Below, in pieces: positions 8,369 to 13,757 of a DNA stretch of 13,757 nt. Under the pieces are notes generated by a model. It worked only from the letters and a program-made list of their open reading frames with translations. It was not told the origin of the DNA and made no database searches. Positions within the stretch are counted from its first letter, which is position 1. Each line of letters opens with the position of its first letter. A program made the translations under genes and the position numbers. This stretch comes from Larix sibirica (Eukaryota > Streptophyta > Pinopsida > Pinales > Pinaceae), in contig NWUY0304514179.1 in assembly GCA_004151065.3 (NCBI GenBank), positions 2,171 through 15,927 of the forward strand, in the 5' to 3' direction.

Positions 8369-8913
8369 AATTTTACATAAATTTTGTGAATACATCGAAT
8401 TGTAAAATAAAATAGTGGTCTTGAAATATGTACTTAGCATTTTATTAATTTATAACCATAAAGTGCTCATGAATTCTCTATATCATAATTATATTGATCT
8501 ATAGTTCATTTAGTTTGCTCAATTCTAAATTCATATGTTGATCTCTTTATTCTGAAAAATAGTTCATATAATTTGTTCTATTCTCAGGTAGATTTGCGCT
8601 TATTTGAAAACCTAAAGGTTTACAGAATCATAAAAACCAAAATATCTTATCACTGAATGTTATTGTTGACTCGGAGTTCTTGTAGTGCCATAATGATTAG
8701 ATTTGTTCATATGTTTGGCCTTACAAGGCTCTCTTAGTCGATTCAGGCCTGTCTACCTATGTATGGGTTGTCCTCATCCATTTCCATCCACTTGCCAGTC
8801 AGCGTAATTCCACCAAATATTTCGTGGGTTTTATTCAATTTACATTGTATTCTCGAAATACACATTATTTTCAACATTTGTGAAACTAGTAATCGGTTTT
8901 TCAAGTACTTTTA
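8369..8913. other. AT-rich intergenic stretch, nothing recognised
   Basis: No open frame of note, no RNA gene and no repeat longer than about 15 bp was seen. Confidence 0.5.
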
Positions 8914-9070
8914 TTAAATTTAAATTATATATATATATTTTATTATGTGAAATAAATATTGCATTGTCCATCATTTTGTGAAAGTTAAATTTAAATTATA
9001 TATATATATATATATATATAATTTTATTATTATGTGAAATAAATATGTCATTGTCCATCATTTTGTGAAA
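8914..9070. repeat. 71-bp tandem duplication containing an expanded TA microsatellite
   Basis: TTAAATTTAAATTATAT starts at 8914 and again at 8985. Both units then contain a TA run, TTTTATTATGTGAAATAAATAT and CATTGTCCATCATTTTGTGA. The TA run is about 6 repeats in the first unit and about 12 in the second (about 8996-9020), so it expanded or contracted after the duplication. Confidence 0.88.
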
Positions 9071-10118
9071 AACATTTAGGGTAAATTGGATTGCTCAGAA
9101 ACTTGAGGCATTGTAAATAAGGTTCAAGGCTACATTGGTTTATCAGATTTTATTAAAAGGAATCACTTGTGTTTGTCAGTATTTTATTTTTATGCTCAAA
9201 AACTTTAATAAACATCCTTAAATTGCGAGTTGTGATGAGTTAAAAGATTAGTATTGTAACACTTTCTTTGAAATTGTAATTTAATGTGTATGTAGGACAC
9301 ATTTTAAGAGTGATTTTCAACTTCAATCCTTTGAATGCCACAAAGATGATAAATTTTTTTGTCTTGTGATTATTTAGGAATTGTCCAGTACCTTGTTTCA
9401 CTCTAAATCTGGTGAGATTTTGTTATTTTTTAAGTAATTATCTCGAGGGTTTCGTTCCCTTATATTTTGAGGATGGAGGGTAAACCCTGGATTTGTTGAG
9501 GCACACAGCCATTAAGCAATATATTCTTTATGAGGTCAGCATGTCACTTAGGGGATTAAAACTTGGGATAGGTACTTGTAATCTTCTAGGTTATGGTTGA
9601 TAAACTTATAATATCTTAATTTTATTTTATCTTTCAATTTTTTTATCACACCATAAATTTTCTATAAATTTAGATTATATTAATATTTTTTATATTATTA
9701 CTAAGGACCTTTTGCTCGACTTTCCAGTGATTTAGTCAATATTTGACATATTTATGTCAATCTCACATTAGTTGTAGGTGGTTTTGATTGGAGTTTGAAG
9801 CAATCTAAAGAAGTTTCTTGTCTCTCATGTTTGTTTATCTTGTTCTTGTACATTTGCTACAATTGAGAGCCTAAATTGAATATCTTTCAATTGAATTTTG
9901 ATTAGATAGACATTTTTAATTCTGATGGCTTGAGTACATCTCCAAGATTTCATGAATGGTAAATGAGGTAAACCATTGACCTTGATTTTGGATAACCATC
10001 TTTGAACAATGAAAATGAAAGTATGACTTGATTGATTAAGTTGTTACTATAAAATTCTTACAGTATTGTGCATTGTGTACACCCTAAAAATGTTTCTTGC
10101 AGTATTTTCAGGCTCTCT
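9071..10118. other. AT-rich intergenic stretch, nothing recognised
   Basis: Stops are frequent in all frames and no domain motif was found. A 21-bp match to the BZW exon a acceptor region at 9773-9793 is treated under findings. Confidence 0.5.
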
Positions 10119-10362
10119 AGAAGGATTTGGAATGTTTGCTTTGGATAACAAATAGAAAGCTTGCCCTTAAACTAAGGGATCAAGAATCAAACATTCTAAT
10201 CGGGAGGGGGTATGTTGGTTTAAGGAATCAAGAATCAAACAGAAGGATTTGGAATGTTTGCTTTGGATAACAAATAGAAAGCTTGCCCTTAAACTAAGGG
10301 ATCAAGAGTCAAACATTCTAATCGGGAGGTGGTATGTTGGTTTAAGGAATCAAGAATCAAAC
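10119..10362. repeat. 122-bp near-perfect tandem duplication, MITE-like sequence
   Basis: The units 10119-10240 and 10241-10362 begin AGAAGGATTTGGAATGTTTG and end AATCAAGAATCAAAC. I see two substitutions between them (A/G in the AGAATCAAAC/AGAGTCAAAC word and G/T in the GGGAGGGGG/GGGAGGTGG word). Each unit contains GAATGTTTG and its reverse complement CAAACATTC, plus the palindrome CCCTTA-AAC-TAAGGG. This gives a fold-back layout reminiscent of a MITE arm; the family is not identified. Confidence 0.93.
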
Positions 10363-10688
10363 ATTGACATATTTTACGACTTATTGATGTAATTGAAGTT
10401 TCCAAAGTTTTTATCGAGAAAACTTATATTCGTTATTTCACATGTAAGAGCCTTGCCAACTCAATCCAAAATCTGTTCGTACTCAGCCGCAACTGTCGTC
10501 GTGCTTTCGGAAACTACAAAGAAACAAACCAGACTTTGATCTGACCACTTCATATCATTGACAGGCTTACAGTGACAGACTCAAAATTGAGAACGTAACA
10601 GTGTCCCAACATTGTAAAAATCTGTCAGTCATTTTCATGCTTTACTTTACTTTTACATCCGAGTAGAGTAATATTTACTACAGATCAT
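10363..10688. other. Non-coding stretch, nothing recognised
   Basis: No open frame, RNA gene or repeat could be supported between the 122-bp dimer and the RNase H relic. Confidence 0.5.
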
Positions 10689-11110
10689 TTAGCAGAATAT
10701 TTCAAGATTCCAGAATATGGAGAGAATACCTAAAAGTTTCATGCACAATGAGAGTGTTCCTTCCTGGAGGGCGATGGCTTTCTTTGAAAGCCCATCCACT
10801 AATTGATTATATTTTCTATAAATATGCTCAACCGAAAAAGAATCAAAACTATCCCGGGTCTCCTTATCTTGCTGCATAATTGATATACTACACTTTCCTT
10901 TAAACTAGTCAACCAAAATTTTAGTGTCACCCATCACTTTAACTGCTGTTATGTTTCCCTCGAAACAAAACTCAACATAACATATGTTTTTAATTTTAGA
11001 GTCACCCATCATGACAATCCATGCATATGTTTTCCCTCGAAACAAAACTCAACATAACATTTGTTTTTTATTTTAGAGTCACCCATCATGACAATCAATG
11101 CTTTTGAGAC
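10689..11110 (-). pseudogene. Retroelement RNase H-like (RVT_3 type) relic
   Basis: On the minus strand the frame gives MGDSKI and, further on, VMGDTKILVD-stop-FKGKCSISIMQQ, then FSVEHIYRKYNQLVDGLSKKA. GD[ST]KI followed by HIYRxxNxxxDxLSK is the pattern of the C-terminal half of plant retroelement RNase H, in which the last Asp is catalytic. The one in-frame TAG (about 10902-10904) stands where these proteins commonly have Trp. The GDSKI block is doubled by the 77-bp duplication at 10954-11100, which also spoils the frame. Nothing upstream (11110-11400) looks like RT. It could also be a piece of a cellular RNase H-like gene, but the HIYRxxN form favours a transposon. Confidence 0.5.
10954..11100. 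repeat. 77-bp tandem duplication in the RNase H-like relic
   Basis: TTTCCCTCGAAACAAAACTC starts at 10954 and at 11031. Both units run through AACATAACAT, TTTTAGAGTCACCCATCATG and ACAATC. A shorter third copy of the TTTTAG-GTCACCCATCA block lies at about 10919-10936, suggesting two successive events. Confidence 0.88.
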
Positions 11111-11399
11111 GAATACTTTACTCCACATTTTTTTTAAAATTTTGGTACCAACGGTCTGTTTTCTATTTTGGTACCCATTTTGATTTACTATTCTCTTTTG
11201 ATAAGGGCTTGCTTAAATGTAAATTGATGGAGCTTCCTATTGAGTGGCAAGCCTCAATCCCTTTGGAGGCTTGAAAATCTTGATATATGAGTTAAAGATT
11301 TTTTAATCTTTGAAGTCAAAGTTCATAAATAGATTTTACAAATATTTTTAAATTAACTCAAAGGTGGGATGGCAGGACTAGATCTTGACATAAATATAG

Positions 11400-11700
11400 T
11401 TTTTACATATGATTGGGGAATGGGTTAGGCAACTAATAATCGGGAAGAGAGGGTATGTAATGTTCATGGGGTTGGACTTCATTATTTCTCTCAAGATCCA
11501 AAAGGTTTTAATCTTATGAGACTCCTTGTAGGAAGGAACGATCATTGAAAGACTTCAAAAGATGATCGTTGCTAATCTTAAGCAGATCAGGGAGACTAAT
11601 ATTATGCACATCGGAAGGCAAAATAATCTTATAGTTGACAAGTTGGCAAATAACATAGTTTCATTGAATAGAAGGGTTTGTGTAAAAAATGGGGTCACCC
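11400..11700 (+). pseudogene. Second RNase H-like relic, opposite orientation
   Basis: Blocks on the + strand follow the order of a retroelement RNase H: ATNNREE (11429-11449), GFNLMRLL (about 11506-11529), then EGTIIERLQKM and HIGRQNNLIVDKLANNIVSL (11532-11650). These correspond to the TNNxAE, EGDSxxII and HVxRxxNxxADxLAN positions of the family, with Asp changed to Thr in EGDS. A one-base frameshift lies near 11535 and a TAG precedes the first block. It differs clearly from the minus-strand relic 300 bp away, so it comes from another element family. No adjoining RT or integrase was seen. Confidence 0.5.
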
Positions 11701-12267
11701 TCATCATTGATGGCTACCTTAAGTTTTATTTTGGCATTTTTTGAAATTCATGAATGTCACATTGATGATCTTGATGAAGGGTCATTTCAGTATGCATGCC
11801 ATTTGGTTCCTCCTTCATCATTGCAACCTCGGATTGGGTTCATTGTTTTATGGAGATGTGTTTGTGTTTGGTGTTTGCTTGTGGGATATCTTTGCCAGGA
11901 GATATCCTAGTTGCAATCAGCAAGGCCTCAGTACTTGAGGGGTTTTTGTATGCTATGGGCGGTCTACTAGTCACCACTTGTAGGAGCTCTGACAACTATT
12001 GAAAGGTAAGAGCTCCTCTCTAGGGCTCATTTCTAGTTTGAAATTAGTTCAAGTCTCCATTGAAGTTAGAAAGGTCGATGAACTATCTTTTTTTTGGGCT
12101 CATTCTTTCTCTTGTGCTTTCGATTTGGGGATTGGTTGACAACTTGGATTTAGAAGCCATATGTTGGGCAAACCATGTCATGCTCCTCAAGCTGAGGATT
12201 AGGGTTATGCAAAGTCCAAAGTGACATTAGGGAACTTAGAATCATGATGATCGGGTTAAATTTGTAA
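11701..12267. other. Non-coding stretch downstream of the RNase H-like relic
   Basis: Overlapping + strand frames of 65-73 codons (11689-12002) carry no motif I recognise. They may be decayed 3' sequence of the same element, but nothing supports that beyond adjacency. Confidence 0.4.
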
Positions 12268-12504
12268 ATGGAGGGTGTTAAAGCGACAATTGATCAAATT
12301 TCATCTCACATGTCTCATCAAGATGCAAGGTTTGATGAATTGGAGAGTAAAGTTATGTAGTAGGGGAATCATATAGAAACACTGGTCAATGATTCTGAAG
12401 TTTATCATGAAATGTTGTTGGCTATTACTCAAGGCTTAACCAATAGGATTTTGTCTAATAGATTGCAACAACAAAGGTGGAAATTCCAAGTTTTTAAGGT
12501 TTAG
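12268..12504 (+). pseudogene. Possible gag-like N-terminal relic with coiled-coil character
   Basis: From ATG 12268 the frame encodes MEGVKATIDQISSHMSHQDA and continues FDELESKVM, two TAG codons (12358-12363), then about 46 more sense codons ending at TAG 12502. The hydrophobic spacing (V/I/I/M then F/L/V/M) and the polar, Gln/His-rich make-up recall the short coiled-coil head of Ty3/gypsy gag proteins. There is no CCHC knuckle and no conserved motif. It may be non-coding sequence that happens to stay open. Confidence 0.25.
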
Positions 12505-12948
12505 TGAAAGATGAACATGAATTAGATGAAGCACTCAATGGTCATATCTTCTATTAACACTTTTAAATGCTCTGTTTTTGTAGTGTTGTTAGGGAAGTTC
12601 ATCAAAATATACAATTTTAATTTTTTTGTCAAGAATGTAATACTTGCTATAGTTTTCTTGCCCGAGGGAAAATTGTGACAACTCTTCTAGGGCTACAACA
12701 ATTTTGTAATACTAGGATATTATGTAAATTCTTGGATGTTTTCCTCAGTCGTTCACTATAAATCACCTACCTGCTTCAGTTAAAAAAAGGAATATATCAA
12801 CTCAAAGGTTAAAATTAGTGAACTAAATGTCTCTTTGGTAAGCATTGTTTAAGGGATTGAGTTGAAATTTATTTAGTTTTTGAATTTTGGATCCAATTTT
12901 CACTAAAGTTTTACTCAATTGTAGATCAATCAATCTACATATTAATCC
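12505..12948. other. AT-rich non-coding stretch
   Basis: Apart from the possible LTR edge at 12664-12780 I see no gene or repeat here. Confidence 0.4.
12664..12780 (+). promoter_or_regulatory. Possible LTR edge: purine tract, TG start and TATA-like box
   Basis: GAGGGAAAA (12664-12672) is a purine run followed after two T's by TGTGACAACTC, which looks like the TG start of a plant gypsy LTR (many begin TGTGACAAC or similar). About 85 bp further is CTATAAATC, a TATA-like box. No matching second LTR or TG...CA end was found, so this is a suggestion only. Confidence 0.25.
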
Positions 12949-13070
12949 ATGATTATTAAGATTTAAAACCCATTCTAATCTACAACCCCATTTGTAGTAC
13001 TTAGGCATTATGATTATTAAGTTTAAAGATTCATTTGAATCTACAATACCATTTGTAGAGCTTAGGAATA
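12949..13070. repeat. 61-bp tandem duplication with internal palindrome
   Basis: ATGATTATTAAG starts at 12949 and 13010. Each unit continues to AATCTACAA-CCATTTGTAG and CTTAGG. The CTACAA / TTGTAG pair forms a 6-bp inverted repeat in both units, and related TTGTAGATC and ATCTACA words lie just upstream (12919-12939). The copies are moderately diverged, more than those at 3861 or 10119. Confidence 0.8.
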
Positions 13071-13307
13071 ACTTGTTGTAGGTAGATCAGTTAAAATTGA
13101 GGCTTCCATGTGTGAAGATCCTATGGGGCAAAATTCTTGCATTGCCTCTCCCATTTCCATCCAAAGGTTGGAGTCGATTATATGGTTGTCTTACTTTGCC
13201 ACTCTTTAATTTTTTCGGTTATATGTTCGTTTAATTTAATAAATTATGATAATAAAATAAAATAAACAACCATAATTCATGAAAACTTTGATTCTACAAG
13301 AAGAAAA
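13071..13307. other. Short intergenic stretch, nothing recognised
   Basis: A/T-rich with an AATAAAATAAAATAAA run near 13250-13266 that may only be a microsatellite-like tract. Confidence 0.4.
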
Positions 13308-13757
13308 AAATTGCAATTGCACACCCCTCAGCTTCCTCATCAATCTAGCCCTAGTCCATGATTGTGCCCCTTTGGTTCATAGCCCTCAAGGGGATAGCCT
13401 CCTTTGAGCCTCTACACCCGCAAATGGTTGATTTGTTAAAGGTCACCTTGTTTCCATTCTCATACCTGTCCCTTTTGGTCAAACTAGCAACCATTCCAAA
13501 AGTGATATTAACGTCCTCAGTGTTAAGCAAAAGATGACTTCTCTTTCAAAAAAATCCATGGTTGACTAGTTCACCAGATTGTGGCTGTTTCCAAGAGCTA
13601 TGGAGGAGTGGGTTTCAAAAAATTGGCGACCCTTAATCAAAGACAACCTCTCTCATTGTTTTTGTGGAATAGGTTTTTTTGCATTCCATTTCAAGAACAA
13701 GGAAGATATGGATTTAATTTTTTGCAGTGGCCCATACTTTATGGGTTCGAGAGGCAT
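13308..13757 (+). pseudogene. LINE ORF1 (DUF4283-like gag) relic, cut by window end
   Basis: One + frame runs to the window edge with in-frame stops at 13405, 13429 and 13567. After the last stop it encodes FTRLWLFPRAMEEWVSKNW, then LSHCFCGIGFFAFHFKNKED and LIFCSGPYFMGSRG. The order Trp-x(n)-CxxGFFxFxFxxxEDxxxIxxxGPYF fits the plant DUF4283 domain. That domain sits at the N-terminal part of LINE ORF1 proteins and is usually followed by a zinc knuckle, which would lie beyond the window. The stretch from 13432 to 13567 (HLVSILIPVPFG... KMTSLSKKSMVD) reads as the preceding linker with a nonsense change. Downstream sequence is needed to see whether ORF2 follows. Confidence 0.7.

Noticed and set aside
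11294-11311. AAAGATT-TTTT-AATCTTT inverted repeat as a regulatory stem-loop
   Set aside because: Short A/T-only stem, expected by chance in sequence of this composition.
12823-13008. 61-codon minus-strand frame
   Set aside because: It overlaps the 61-bp repeat, has no recognisable motif and is best explained as chance.
1-13757. CRISPR array or prokaryotic operon
   Set aside because: Repeats come in pairs without regular spacers, and the only gene is spliced with plant-type introns.

Overview
The window looks like nuclear DNA from a seed plant. It is AT-rich, holds one spliced protein gene with plant-type GT-AG introns, and is otherwise filled with decayed retroelements. The long TE-laden intron, the Ty3/gypsy-type pol relic and a LINE ORF1 with a DUF4283-like domain suggest a large genome, possibly a gymnosperm. 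That placement is an inference; no marker here fixes the species.

The only intact gene is on the + strand at 4272-6872. It encodes the C-terminal 343 residues of an eIF5-mimic protein (basic leucine zipper and W2 domain protein, BZW/5MP) in four exons: 4272-4765, 4859-5120, 6356-6564 and 6806-6872. All junctions are GT-AG and the phases agree. Plant homologues are about 410 residues, so roughly 68 N-terminal residues lie in exon(s) that I cannot find in the window and that are probably upstream of it.

Layout. 1-4271: probably the tail of the intron before the first visible exon. It has a featureless part (51-1845), a minus-strand Ty3/gypsy-type pol relic (protease-like 3258-3548, then reverse transcriptase 3130-1850) and a 111-bp tandem duplication (3861-4082). 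4272-6872: the gene; intron 2 carries nested short duplications and a minus-strand tRNA-derived SINE. 6873-8040: 3' UTR and non-coding DNA. 8041-8368: a 56-bp tandem duplication, then a SINE-like insert with an A-tail and matching 15-bp flanks. 8914-10362: AT-rich non-coding DNA with 71-bp and 122-bp duplications. 10689-11700: two RNase H-like relics in head-to-head orientation. 12268-13757: a possible gag-like relic, a possible LTR edge, a 61-bp dimer and the start of a LINE ORF1 relic cut by the window end.

Nothing forms an operon or a multigene system. The most unusual property is window-wide: about a dozen unrelated two-copy tandem duplications (units 34-280 bp) in introns, transposon relics and intergenic DNA alike. 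One of them has tandemly duplicated the catalytic core of a dead reverse transcriptase, so the locus carries three copies of the FDD motif.
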